The position numbers and the translations under genes were made by a program. A stretch of 64,000 nucleotides of DNA, from contig MU008169.1 in the NCBI GenBank assembly GCA_010909165.1, positions 124,001 through 188,000 on the forward strand, given 5' to 3'. Under the pieces are notes generated by a model that did not search any database, had not been told where the DNA came from, and worked only from the letters and a program-made list of their open reading frames with translations. This DNA is from Anthoceros angustus (Eukaryota > Streptophyta > Anthocerotopsida > Anthocerotales > Anthocerotaceae). Shown in pieces: positions 37,280 to 49,500 of this stretch (positions are counted from its first letter, which is position 1; every line of letters begins with the position of its first letter).

Positions 37280-38785
37280 ATGGAGGCTTTGGAGATCATT
37301 ATGCCCACGTTGCAGGAGCGGTTTGATAAGATCACAGCTTCCGTAGCGCATTTGGATCCTAGGGTGGGGGGCCCGTGGCCCAAGTTGCAGACACTCAAGG
37401 AGTACATGCTCGTTGTGGCCGACCCACAGAAGCCGCGCTGCCAGAAGTGTGGGGTTAATCTGCTCTGGGCCCAGTCTGTTATCTGTGTTGGGTGTGGCAC
37501 CAAGACGGAGCTGGGATTGCAGAACCCGCCGGAGATCGACTTCACCCTGTCGCTTGCGTTTAAACGATACGGGGATGGGCTCTTGGCTACCGGGAGGTTG
37601 AAGGTGGGCATTTCCCTGCCTCTGGACGTGATTGGGGGTTGGGAATGTGAGTGGAGCTTCGGTGAAATGAGCTTGCGCTGGCTTCTGTGTATGTGCAGGA
37701 TGAAGGCCCTGACAAGTTGGAAGGAGGACAGTGGGTGATCGGTGATGGGCTTGATTCTCGACGTGGGTCTGCATTTGTTGGTAGTTCGGAGTCGAGGAGG
37801 GGATCAGGGTCAGGTGCTGCGCAAAGTGGTGCAGAGTCACGGCGGGGATCAGGAGCATTTGGGATCTTGGACAACACGTTTCAGAGAGGACAGCCTTCAG
37901 AGAGGACGCTTACTGGCAGGAGTTCTCTGACCGCAAGCCCACAGGTATCGGGAGGAAGGTCAGGATCGGTGACCGGCTCTGATGCCCAGTTTAGCAAGAA
38001 GAATAGCTTTCAACAAGGAGGGCAGCCAGTGCCTGTAGGTCAGGCGCCCTCATCTTCACAAGCAGTGTTGCCTAAGCGACTTTCAGGTGATGAAAGTTGA
38101 GTGATGGAGTTTGACCTCTCCTTGTAAAGTCATTACACCTCGAGCTTGTGATACGAATTATGTTCTATGTTTCTGGCAGAGCCTTTCAGTGGTTCAACAG
38201 GCCAGCTAGACTCATTCAACTCAAGGCTTTCCGATGATTTCTTTCTATCCCCGACGTCAACTTCTGGAGCTGGGTTGCCGACTGGTTTAGGGGACTTTCG
38301 TGAGGGCGATCAGTATCAGTCAGTTGCGAGCAAGACCGCTGCTGGGGTGGGAGATTTCACAGGTTTTGACAGCGGAGATTTTTTTGCGAAGCAGCCTGAC
38401 AGTAATGGGCCCCCGGCAACAAGCGGGGGTGTTGATAGGTTGGTATCTGTTAAAGATGAAAGTCCAGGAGTATCTGCATGTGTTCTGATTTAGCCTTGGA
38501 CAGGTTGCAATTGCAGTATGGGCTCACGAGGCTTGGCTGGTGTTGTCTTGGAACAGTGTGAGGGTCAAGGGTAATACGTCGACGGAGGGCAATCTTTTTA
38601 TCAACCAACTCGAGGGGCTTGATCTTTCGCAGACTACACCTGCAACTCGGCCGCCGCTTTCTAATGAGGCAAGTAGTGTTGTGGGCACTTTGTTATCAGA
38701 GATGCATGATTTGTCATTCATGCTTGCAAATCATATTGTAATTCCATCTGAAGATAAAAGGGTTGGGAGCTATGGCATAGCATAG
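37280..38785 (+). CDS. Conserved-looking zinc-ribbon protein of unknown function
   Basis: Four exons (37280-37603, 37699-38086, 38180-38438, 38557-38785) join in phase to give 399 residues. The N-terminal 110 residues hold a CX2C-X11-CX2C zinc ribbon (Cys54, 57, 69, 72; CQKCG and CVGCG). The middle is low-complexity, Ser/Gly-rich, with a DSRRGS/ESRRGS motif repeated three times, which resembles phosphorylation or 14-3-3 type sites. The C-terminal exon is compact and probably folded (TLLSEMHDLSFMLANHIVI). The family seems plant-like but I cannot name it. The donor of exon 3 (AG/GTTGGT) and the acceptor of exon 4 are set by phase and by the coding look of both ends. Confidence 0.7.
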
Positions 38786-39280
38786 TTTGTAGGAGGAGCA
38801 GTTGTGGGAGCAAGCCAAAAGGCACGCTTCAGTAATTGACGATCATTGAATAGTGGTGGGTACCCTCAGCGTGTACGGCAAACCTGGGCCAGGGGTCTGT
38901 TTGGTCAATGAAAAATATGGGGCATGCTGAGGAGGCTGGGTGGCATTGTGGGCACTTAATACTGAGAGATGCACGAGATGTGTTATTCATGCGAACAATC
39001 GTTCCGTCCGTCGGAAGGGGACTATGACCTAGGAAGCAGCTGCTGCAGATACACGACAGCCCGGCTTTTGCAACCCTCTTGACCACCACTGTTTCACTTA
39101 CCATGTACGAGATGCATCAGCACTGAGGCAATAGCTTTGATTGTGCACGTCTCTGCACACTTTTCATGGTTGGAGGAAAAGTACACACCCTAAAGCCAGA
39201 ACCAATCATTCTTGGCACAGATCCAGGATCATTGTGAAGTGAAACGATCTGACCTTCTGTAGGTTACGAAGGCATTAGTC
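38786..39280. other. Convergent intergenic region, no gene seen
   Basis: 3' leaders of the zinc-ribbon gene (+) and the HAD-like gene (-). No motif noticed. Confidence 0.5.
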
Positions 39281-40880
39281 TCACTTCAGCTTTGGACAGC
39301 TTGGAGAAGAGTCTCCCTTCAGCTTTATACAGAATTTAGGAAGATCGATGACCTGGATTCTAGGAACATCCTCTGCTGCCTTTCTCTCGCTTTCTGTATG
39401 ATTACCCCAAGCTCCTGCAAGAAAATGAAACTGTCAGTGTAAGCACAAGTACACAGTCCTGAAACTTGGGGCGGGAGCATAGGTTTCTACCTAAATACAG
39501 ATTCCACTTGTCTAGATCATGTTCCTTGATAACGTTACGCAAAGTTGCAAGTCGGTCCTCCACAAAACTGCTTTGCCATGGTACAACGACAGTCCAGTAA
39601 TCCAATTTGTCAGGAAAACTAGGAGAGCATCAATCGTGAAACACGAGAAGTCTCCAACTCAGCTGACACATGGAACACAGTGAAAGGAAGAGGAACCGAC
39701 GCGTAAAGCAAATTCGGGAAACAACAGAACCACTCACTGCAATGTCAATCCTTGATGTTCAGGTTGACTTTGGAGCTGCTTCAAAACCTCAACCTTAGGT
39801 CTGAGCATAAGAAGCACCATCTCATGAGCGCGATTTGGAACAGAAACAAGAAGAAGACTAACAAGAGACGCAGAGTAAAGTCGTTACCCGGCTCCCAGTC
39901 CATATATCCTTTCAGTTGGAAACTCCACAGCAGCCAATTCTCTAAGCAAAGCAGCAGCAAACCGAGTCTGGACATGCGGGCATCAACCAGTTTAGCAGGC
40001 AGTAACCGAGCAGGGCAGCCCCTATGAAGGAAGAGTGCAGCCACCTGCTTGGTCGTGACAATGTACAGCTCAGACGTTGAGAACTTCAGGGAGTCTGCAA
40101 TACCAGGATAGAACCTGCCGGGCTTACATGGCATTGCACCATCTTCTGAAAAAAAAGCCGTACGAAGTGCACCCTGTGATCTGAAGAGAAATATGTGTCA
40201 CCTGTTGGCACCAATCCACCCGCTAAAGTCTTCCGCCATCCACTGGTCTCTGACATTTCCAAACAGTTCCACTAACTCCTCCAAATCATTCTCGTTCCAG
40301 TCCTTCATAACGGACGCTTTCAAAATCTCCCATTTTTCCAAGATATCTTCCACTCTTAGCCCTTCTGCCGCCTTCCCAACAAACCCAAATGAGAAGCACT
40401 GGTGGGACATCCGCAAACGATTTCGAATGAAGGAAAGACTAGGCAGTCGCTCTGGATGCACGCATTACTTTCGACCTCCGAATCTGTGGACGTCTCAACT
40501 CCAGCAACAACCTCACAAGCAAGAGGTTCTCATACCCAGTCTCCACCACAGGCCGCACCTGAACATGCGCAAGCACACTTCAGCAGCCTACCACAAACGG
40601 GATCGTCACGCGCGAGTTCTTCAAAATCCACGACTTACAGTTCGTATGTTATCCAACAGCAATGCCTCCAGCTCCTCATCAATGTCTTCGAAGATCTCTG
40701 GCCCCCTTACTTTCGCTGCCTGCAAACGACCCACAGGAAGGGAGCATTGGGAATCCCAATGTGAGCTAGAGCAAAGCCATGCAATGCCATCTAGTACTGG
40801 GCTGAGATGAAACCTTAAGGGCGGACAAAGGAAGATTCCCCGCAGCTGTCACATAGCATTCCATCGAAATCCGCATGCCT
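39281..40880 (-). CDS. HAD-like hydrolase of a plant family, frameshift in first recognisable exon
   Basis: Haloacid-dehalogenase superfamily protein, probably a phosphatase of unknown substrate. Exons: about 40814-40880, 40639-40719, 40469-40558, 40202-40371, 40045-40114, 39888-39967, 39738-39800, 39491-39567 and 39281-39414. HAD motif I is present as DFDGMLCDSCGESS. Later parts include VRPVVETGYENLLLVRLLL, GLRVEDILEKW, WIGANRFYPGIADSL, ELYIVTTKQ, RIYGLGAGPKVEVL and FVEDRLATLRNVIKE. The TTT at about 40831 has one base too many. Removing it gives ESSLSALK and the donor AAG/GTTTCA, in phase with exon 2. No in-frame ATG was found before motif I, so the N-terminus is unresolved. It is either a damaged gene or a sequence error. 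Confidence 0.75.
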
Positions 40881-41787
40881 GATGCGTCCTGCACCTCCTG
40901 CCTCGCGATCCCTCTTCACAACCAACACCGGGTGCCCAACACGCGGAGCGACTAAAACATTTGTTTTTTAGTGAATTTGAAGACTTTACAGATATACTTT
41001 GCTGGAATTTGGGAATTTGATGTGGAGTAAACCTAGGGCACTAACAACTAGAGTAACCCCGTAGGCCACTAACACCGAAGCCAGGCGTGATATTTATAGC
41101 TGGGAACGTGCAGGAACTAACTGATGTGAAGGATATTTAAGTGTGGAGTCTCAATGAACTTATATTTAGATGTCACTCCTTGAAGGGAAGACGGTAATAA
41201 TATTTGGTTGCGTACCACAATTTGCTCAGTTCATTAAAACCTTTTCTTGTTATGGACTATGTCTTAATTACTTCTTGATAAAACTTACCCTCAGTAGATA
41301 TTGTTTATGGTTACAAGAGGTATTACCTATGGTTCTTGTCTGTGATTACAGGAGGAGTTGCTTATGGTTACTTTTCTACTAATTTTTAATGAGAACTGTT
41401 TTCAAGAGGTGTTGACTATGGTTACTTCAAGGATACAGACATATGCTCATACAATATTCAGTCTCTGCTTGTATGTCAATATGCACAACTCCCAATTCCA
41501 AACCTTGTTCATAAATCTTAAACATCCTCTTTTTCATTTTATTGGGCACAACTTCTCATTCATCTCTTCGACGCAAGTCCTGATTCCAATCATCTTATTC
41601 ACATATAGTCTCCGGAACTTGCTTTTAGAAGGGTTAGGTATAGCTAGATACATGCAAAATCAACCCCATCAAGTTTTTTTATACCGGTGAAAGGAACAAA
41701 TGGCCTACTCATGTAGAAATGGTAGAACTTCTGAATGTTGCAAAATGGGTCCTCCTCCATAATTAGACCAGTCCTCGCATACCAAAC
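40881..41787. other. No gene seen
   Basis: Upstream of the HAD-like gene, changing to AT-rich transposon-type sequence from about 40,970. A phrase around TATGGTTAC with AGGAG/AAGAGG is repeated several times between 41,300 and 41,430. Confidence 0.4.
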
Positions 41788-42400
41788 GTGAACAAGAATA
41801 GTAACCTAGTCACTATGCCAATGCATGCTTTGGATCTCGCTCTGCACTCACCGGTGGTTAAAACCCAATCCTTGCAGGTCCTTTTGGCCTTAGCCGCAAA
41901 GTTGAATTTAGAAATCCATCAAATGGATGTTTGTACTACGTTCTTATATGGAAAAATCAAGGAGGAAATTTATATGCGGCTCCCTGAGGACTACGAAGAT
42001 GCTAATACGGAGCTCATTTGTAAGCTCCTAAAGTGCCTCTATGGCTTAAAACAAAGTGCTCATGTCTAGTATTATAAGTATGATGGTCAGGTCTTAAATT
42101 TATTGGGTTTATTCAAACCCATTCAGATAGCAATGTTCATTATCTTGCTGACGGTTCTGACTTTATCACTTTAGCCTTATATATCGATGACGTTTATAAG
42201 TTTGGCACAAGTATGGCCCTTATCAATCGTGTTAAAGATGCTACAGGCTGAATTTGATATGAAGGATATTGGCATTCTTCGCTAGTGTCTTAGGATTGAA
42301 ATCCTTCGTGATCGTCCCAATAGCCGGATTTTTATGCATCAACAAAAATATGTCCGAAAAAATTTAACCCTTTTTAATATGCAATCCGTTCTATTTTGAG
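41788..42400 (+). pseudogene. Ty1/copia reverse transcriptase fragment
   Basis: Typical copia reverse-transcriptase phrases are visible: NLEIHQMDVCTTFLYG, EEIYMRLPEDYED and LLKCLYGLKQ, then in shifted frames YIDDV, LQAEFDMKDIG, and IFMHQQKYV. Stop codons and frameshifts (from 42,067 on) interrupt it. No integrase, gag or LTR is recognised nearby, so it is a decayed fragment. Confidence 0.85.
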
Positions 42401-43008
42401 GTCCACGGAGACCGAATATAAGGCTATTACCGAAGTAGGTAAAGAGGTTGAGTGGGAACGTTCGCACTCCCACTCAGAGTGGGGCACTCCCCTAGCACAC
42501 AAAACGTAGCTAGGGTTTATGAGTGTCGTTCCGTCAGAAGACATAATGCGACCGTTCTTGTAATTAATCGTTGTTGTTCATAATGAAGTGAAGTTTTTCT
42601 CTCTCTCCCTTCACGTCCTGTCGCCATTGGAGCAGGGTTGTCGTTGATTTTCGTAAATAAGACAGCGTGCTGGGGTTGTAGAAATGAAGTCAGGACTCAG
42701 CCTCGCTTGCGGTCTCGCATTGGTCACAGCGTGTTGAACTCCCTGCTGGATATAGGAAGTGGGAGACTTCGTGACGACGTGTCTCGTAAGCTCGTGAGGA
42801 ACGCGTGCATGTCTGATAGGGCTTGAAGAGACCCCCACGTCACCGATGTGATCCTTCCCCGGATTGCAGAGCCTGCATAATTCACTTGTTCGGGAGGTTC
42901 GCGTGTCTCGAGCTCTGCTAAGCTGCTGCCTCCGAATCCTCCAGGTGACCTCTCTGCAGGCAGCCCTGTTGGTGGTGGTGCGTAGACGCTAGTATCGTGC
43001 AGGACAAG
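42401..43008. other. No gene seen
   Basis: Transposon-like sequence gives way to the promoter and leader of the first hemerythrin gene. No motif noticed. Confidence 0.4.
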
Positions 43009-43896
43009 ATGACGGAGATCGTCGACTCTGTGATTCACGACCATAACGATATCAGGACTTTCTATAATGTAAGGAATCGGATGCAGCATGGTTCTCAGCC
43101 TGCCGCGTACGCTTTGATGTTGTTGCGATTCGGTTGAATTCGAGGCTGCAAAAGAGTGATCGGTATGAAGTGGCCGTTTGTCCGTACGCGTACAGGAATT
43201 CCAGCACAACGCAGGGAACGTTAACGAGCAGAAGAAATGGGCGAATCAGTACATGTGGGAAGTGGCCCGTCACTCCGTTGCGGAAGAGATGGTGGTGTAC
43301 CCTGCCTTCGAGAAGTATCTTCCCGACGGCAAGGAAATAGCGGGAAAGGACCGCGCCCAACACCAGATGGTGAAGGAAAACCTTCGGCAACTGGAAAAGA
43401 TGACGGTGGGCGAGCCCAAATTTGACGTGCTCATGCACGAAACGATGAGGGCGTTGGAGGAGCACATCAGGGAGGAAGAGGAGCTCGACTTGCCAAAGCT
43501 GAGGGCGGCCATCCCTCGCGAACAGTCGCACAAGCTATCTAAAAAATTCGAGAGGACCAAAAAGTTCGCGCCGACACGGTACCATCACGTCGCTCTCCAC
43601 ATCTTGCCTCTCAATTTTTTGCTTAAGGATGGCTTTGCTTCTCTGCTCGCACTTTCTTCTGATTTTCCTCTGCAGCTCAGAACACGTTGATTTCGAATTC
43701 TGTCGGTTTGAATTTTCAGCACTAACCAGATGTTACAAATGTTCCTTGCAGCGCTCACCCGCAGGCGCCCAACAAGCCACCCTTTGAAACCATTGCAGGG
43801 TTGATGACTGCTCCTGTGGACAAACTCAGGGACATGTTCAAGAAGTTCCCTAAAGACGAAGAGATCAAGGCTGCTCAGACTCAGAGCACTAATTAG
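43009..43896 (+). CDS. Hemerythrin-like HHE-domain protein, copy 1
   Basis: Single hemerythrin/HHE four-helix domain that likely binds a di-iron centre; a role in iron or oxygen sensing, or in redox, is inference. Three exons (43009-43068, 43205-43578, 43752-43896) give 192 residues. Likely metal ligands: IHDH in helix 1, VARHSVAEE in helix 2 (H-x4-E), RAQHQMV in helix 3 and LEEHIREEEE in helix 4. A conserved extension follows, ending KLRDMFKKFP. Intron positions and phases match those of copy 2 exactly, and the tails are near identical. No targeting peptide is evident. It is the upstream member of a tandem pair. Confidence 0.88.
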
Positions 43897-44695
43897 TGTA
43901 TTAAGTTTTATGTGTATATGCCTTTGATGCAAAGGTGTGCCAGATTTTAGTGACGTTGTAATTAAAGCTGTAAATACAAGCTTTCAAGATACGCATCTCC
44001 GTGTGTGGTTCACTTGTTCACTTCCAACTTTGATCAAACAAGTTGAACTCGGAGCATACGTTCATAACCTTGGGCAGTCCTCTCGTAACCAACTACGTAC
44101 CTGACAGTTAATATCCGGACTGCATTGAGAGCACTGAGGAGAAAGTTGTGAACTGCATTGCTAGCAGATGTACCATACTACTTCAGTGAGGAATTTGTCA
44201 AAACAGATTATACCTCGAGCGGGGGGCAACGGCATACAAACCCGCAATGAGTTCACTAGAGATAATCCATTCTACCAGTAGACCACCAATACTCTCGACA
44301 GAGAAGTGCCACTGGCAAGGGAATCTACTGCACGCAGTATTGTTGAAATGGCGGCAGTATTTTCGGAAACGAAACGCCCGAGGTGGCGAGCTGGCCGTTT
44401 TTGTGGGCAATATGGATATGGGAACACAAATAAGTTAGATGATAGATATCCAGAGAGACTGTGAAAGCCTAGCGTTCCTTCGAGAAGAGCGTCAGGACTG
44501 CAGATCGCTTAGTGCGCTGGAGACGCGTCAACAGTGAGCTGATTGGACGCGTTGCGGCTTGCATGCCGCTCTCGTGACATGCTTCAAGATGATTCCAGCC
44601 TGTGAGATATGTAGATCCAAGTTGAAGAGCCAGAGTAATCCTGTCCGAGCTAGACGTGTATAAAGACCGAGCGTGTGCCACCTTGTGCTCACCTC
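43897..44695. other. Between the two hemerythrin genes, no gene seen
   Basis: 3' leader of copy 1 and promoter of copy 2. A GTATAAAGACC sequence (about 44,658-44,668) could be the TATA box of copy 2, roughly 150 bp upstream of its main ATG. Confidence 0.45.
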
Positions 44696-45585
44696 ATGTC
44701 TCTCACGCACGCTCTCCATGTTCATCGCCTTCCGCTAGCTGCCCTCAACGCTCCCGTTTCCTGCTGCTTTGCTCGTCGGTTCCGGCCCATTCACGCCAGC
44801 GCCAACAGGATGGCGGACAAGGGCGACGTGGTGGACGCCGTCATCCAGGACCACAAGGAGATCAAAGCGTACTACGAGGTAACCTGCCCAGCTAGAACCA
44901 TCACGGTTGATGCGGATTCCGAAATGTGCAATCCCTGATATACGCCTGTGGCTCCGTCCCGCCTGCAGCAATACAAGGCCCACAAGGGCGACACCACCGA
45001 GGCGACAAAATGGAGCAACCAGTACAGGTGGGAAGTGGCGCGTCACTCCACAGGCGAGGAACTGGTGGTGTACCCTGCGTTCGAGCAGTACCTTCCCGAC
45101 GGCCACGACATGGCCGAGAAGGACCGCGCCCAGCACCTGGAAGTGAAGAACCTGCTGGACGAGATGGAGAGATGCAGCGCAGGGGACGAGCGCATGGATG
45201 TGCTCATGGAGGACAGTATGCGCCTTCTGTCCACTCACATCGACGACGAAGAGCAGCACGACCTGCCCAAGCTCAGGTCTGCTCTGGACCCGAGTGAGGC
45301 GCGCAAACTCGGTCGGGAGTTTGAGATCACCAAGAAGTTCGTTCCCACGCAGTACGTTTCCATCCGCAATTCGTTTCTGTGCGTTTGGAATGTTTCCATC
45401 CGCTACGCGTTTAACTGTTTTAATTGACCGTGCATCTGTCTGCTGGCAGCGCTCACCCCAACGCCCCTGATAAGCCGCCGTTTGAAACCGTGGCTGGACT
45501 GCTCGCTGCTCCGATGGACAAGCTGAAAGATATGTTTAAGAAGTTCCCCAGAGAAGAGGAGCTGAAATCGGCTCAGCCCAATTAG
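44696..45585 (+). CDS. Hemerythrin-like HHE-domain protein, copy 2
   Basis: Same family and structure as copy 1. Exons (from the ATG at 44810) 44810-44878, 44969-45351 and 45450-45585 give 195 residues. Ligand motifs: VIQDHKEI, VARHSTGEELVVYP, RAQHLEVKN and STHIDDEEQHDLP. One difference: the first His of copy 1 (IHDH) is Gln here (IQDH). An in-frame ATG at 44696 would add 38 residues, rich in Arg, Leu, Ser and Ala and lacking acids. That is typical of a mitochondrial or plastid leader, so two products are possible. The feature start given is that upstream ATG. GC content is clearly higher than in copy 1. Confidence 0.86.
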
Positions 45586-46544
45586 ATGACCGTCATAGTT
45601 GGTTGTGAACGCTCGAAGAGCTCCTTGTTAGCCTAGCAGCTCTGTAACTACATGTTTAGAGACTCGCATTGTTTCGATCGCCCTCCCGTATTGCCAACCG
45701 ACTTTTTCGTCGTTTTTCTTCATTCATGTGAACTGCGGTCTTTGTGCCTTCATCGTGAAGGCGTATCGAGTAGCATTTAGGTTTTGCGAGGCTGTACAAA
45801 TTCAGCGTCAGATTCAATCTGTTGCAAATAACCAGTTCCCTGTGCCTCGGCCAATCTTCGCTCTTTGTCCAACACAACCTGTCGGAGCATCCAGTTGCTT
45901 GATCAAGCAAATTTGCAACTTTCTGGCCATTACCCCAGCCTTTTCTGTGCGTTTTCGAGGGAGTGCCCCGAAGTGAGATATCGGATCGGCGAATATTAGA
46001 GTTATGCAGGATCAGGGGGGAACCGTGCTCTACAGGCCGGCATTTCAGGTTCCAAATCTCGCCGTTGTTCACTCCAGTCTTTTCAAGCCTAAAATATGTA
46101 GAGAATCTGAGAAGAGCACGAAACTCCGGCAAAGAGGGTTTTCTTCCATATCCAAGTTCTCCAGCCTCCAAGTCCGTTCACTCCAGCTTTTCCCGCCACC
46201 TGAATGAACAGCAACACCACCGTTCGCCTTAGGTTTCATCTCCTCCCAGGACGTTGCTCCTTCAGCTTCCAGTCTCACGAATTGGCACCACCGCTCGGGC
46301 TAGGTGTGGACCTATTGGAACTTGACTCCAAACCTTTCAAAATCAAAAATTAAAGGAATCGACACAGTTCGTGACCCAAGGATGTAGTCCATGGTGTCTT
46401 GGTGAATGTGGAGAGCGAATATCACAGCCGAGCGTGAACGCGGAGGGGGGCTTGAAAGTCATCGTATGCTCGAAGCTGTGGGGTAACGTACGCTTTCCTA
46501 GTCGACGGAGTACGGCTGTTGTGAGTGTGGGAGCCCGGGGCACG
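45586..46544. other. Intergenic, no gene seen
   Basis: 3' leader of hemerythrin copy 2 and promoter of NC2-alpha. Open frames have no recognisable motif. Confidence 0.45.
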
Positions 46545-49500
46545 ATGAAGAAGAAGGTAGATACCCGTTTCCCAGTTGTGCGTTGCGCAGAGATTACTCC
46601 CCATTCTGCTGTCCATCTACGGTTCAAAGTGGAATTTCCGACAGTCAAGCTTGATGTGTATCTGCATCTTGTCTTGTGCACAGGCTCGGATAAAGAAGAT
46701 CATGGAGGCGAATGAGGAAATTGTAGGGAAGATTGATTTGGAGACTGCCTCCCTTATTTGTAAGTCCACCGAGTCTCTTGCCTTTCTGAATCCTGAAACA
46801 TTTGAGGGAATCTTCAGCTAATTGGCCTCCTCGCTGCAGCTAAGGCTCTGGAACTCTTCTTGCAAAGCCTGTGTAACAAGATGGCCGATATGATCTCGGA
46901 GAGGGGAGTGAAGACTGTGAGTGCGCTTGATTTGTGAGCTGCATTGCCTCTTTCTCCTCTCGTACAGATGCTGCTCTTTTGTGCTCAACAGATGCCTGCT
47001 CTAGTAATACGTGTTCCCCACTCGCAATGCTTTGCTGAACTCTTGTTGTGAATTGCTTTGTGGGCTTTTTGTTTGCAGAAAGAAATGCGTACTGTCCCAC
47101 AGCGAGTTTGACTTCCTAAAGGAAACTGTTTCGCAAGTTCCGGAAGCCAATGTGGAGAACAAGCACCGTGGTGAAAAGAGGTACGTTTTATATCCTGTGA
47201 CCTACCTTTTTTTGTCCCTGCTAATCCAGCGGATTAGGTACACGGCTACCGTATCATACGGTAACCGGTGTATTTTTGGGGAATCGTAAATTATAATTAT
47301 AAAAATAACGTACAAGTACACTGTAGAAAAAAATGCTCTATATATTCAAGAATAATTATTAGAATGAGTACTAATAATAATTATATATCTTGTAGAAGTA
47401 TGGACATATAGATCATTGAGGTAGAAAGATCAAACTTTCAAAGAATTATTCCCGATAACTTGAGAAGAGTCTATGGTAGAAACCATAAATAGTTACGGTG
47501 AGATTGAAGAGTGAATGTGAGAAAGAAAAAGCATTACAAGGATAAGTAGTTACACTAAGGTTTCAGAGTGGCTTAGGGAACGAAGAGCATTAGAGGGGAG
47601 ACCATTGGTGGCGGGTGTCAACCAAGGGTACAAAGACTGGAGACCCAAACACACTCATTTGTAGAGCAACTAGGATGCTTGCACCATGCCACAAATACTT
47701 CTAACAATACGTGAGACCACCAAAGTTATTCTAACAATGCGTGAGATAAACAAAGTTATGCCGAATCAAAGTTATGCTGAATCTGGATAGGCTTAAGAAA
47801 CCTTAGTGAGAAATATACAATGTTTGTGAAAGTTAATATGAATCTCAATATGTTTAAGAAATGTCCAATGTTTTGTGGAATTTAGACATATTGTAGTGTA
47901 ATAATTAAATAATAAAAACGTGGCAAGGGCCAGACATGCAGCCAAGACGAAGATTGTACAAACGAGAAGGCTGTGCCGCTCCTGAATGCTCTCGCCTATG
48001 CCTCGCATCATGTCCTAAGGCTAGCATTCTGGAGAGCGCCCGTGCCGTCTTCCAGAACCCACCAACTTGTACACAAGCGGAGCACCCGGCCCATTTCCAT
48101 TTGTGTCATCCGGCTCCCTGCGACGTTTTTTGGAACCATGTCGAATCCTTCTACTATGGGAGGTTGCACATGCATCTTGAGAGTTTTCCAGCGAGCTTAT
48201 CTAGCTTGATTATCGACTTGTGACGTGACCAATGTAGCCTGGGCCCTCTTGATCATGATGACACCATACGGGCGTGAGTGTTAGAAGGTCATCCGAACTA
48301 ATTCAATTTCAAAGAAAATTTCTTGCTCATCAAGTCTTGGTTCAGCTTAGATGGCTCGTGTATGCCGGAGCGTTCTAGGATCCTTTTTCTATTTCCCCTT
48401 TGGGATCTACAGCCACCCTCGTCCCCAAATGATTTGCTCCTTCGTGAATCTGACAAAATGAATTTGAAAAATAAATATTGCAACAAATGTCGGAAGCATT
48501 GTTGGAGACGTTCTTTTATCTATATAACACTCATGCGCGGATGAGTTTTTAATACTTATGATTGGATAGGCTTGACATTTAAAAGGTAGACTATTATATG
48601 TTTGCTGTTCTTGGAAATGATTTTTGTTGAACGAGACTTCAAGAAGGCCTATGTGTACAAAATATGGAGGAGCAAACTATTACAGGGTGACAAAGCTTTT
48701 CACATCGACAAGACACATTGGAACAAAGTTTCCAAAATTCAGCACTGTTGACACGGAACCTACAAACACAACACTGACAATTCATGACAAAATTCCGATG
48801 CAGAGACTACAAGCTGCGCGTAGTAACTCAAAGGAAACACAAAGAACGAGCTCTTCGAATTTGTAAACAATGTTCCATAAGAGAGATTGAAGATGAATGC
48901 CATTTCATCTTCACATGCTCGGCATTCCACAACCGTAGAACGAAACTCCCTCCAAATCTCTTATAAGGCCAGTCAAAAACCAATGCAAAAAGCACCCAAA
49001 AGCTTTGTAGCCTACTTACAAGCCACAGAGGGAAGAAAAACTAAGAGCCAACTTGGACAACAACAAGATTCAATCTCACAAAATACACCAACTTACACAC
49101 TATATATCATCAAAAACCCCATGGGTCAAACCCCGCCATCACGGGATGAGTGAGGTTCCCGAAGTGTGAACTGCCAATACATGTAAATAATGACTATGTA
49201 AATCTCTTACTAAAAAATGTATACTATAGATTTTTTTTGTTCATATTTTTTTATATTATTTGTATTGTTATATTTTATTATGATAGTTTTTTCATAATGA
49301 ACTTTAATCGTGGATTTAATTCAGAGTAGCCTCACAGGGCTTTTACAACATGATTTGATAGGTCAACCTAATATGTGTATAAGGGGTAAAATATTAATAA
49401 GTAGTACCCATTCTTATTACCTACCTATATCTGCAGTTGTAGCACAATATGTGATGCATATCAATCCATGCCCGAGTGCATCGTAGCGGCCACAAAGAGG

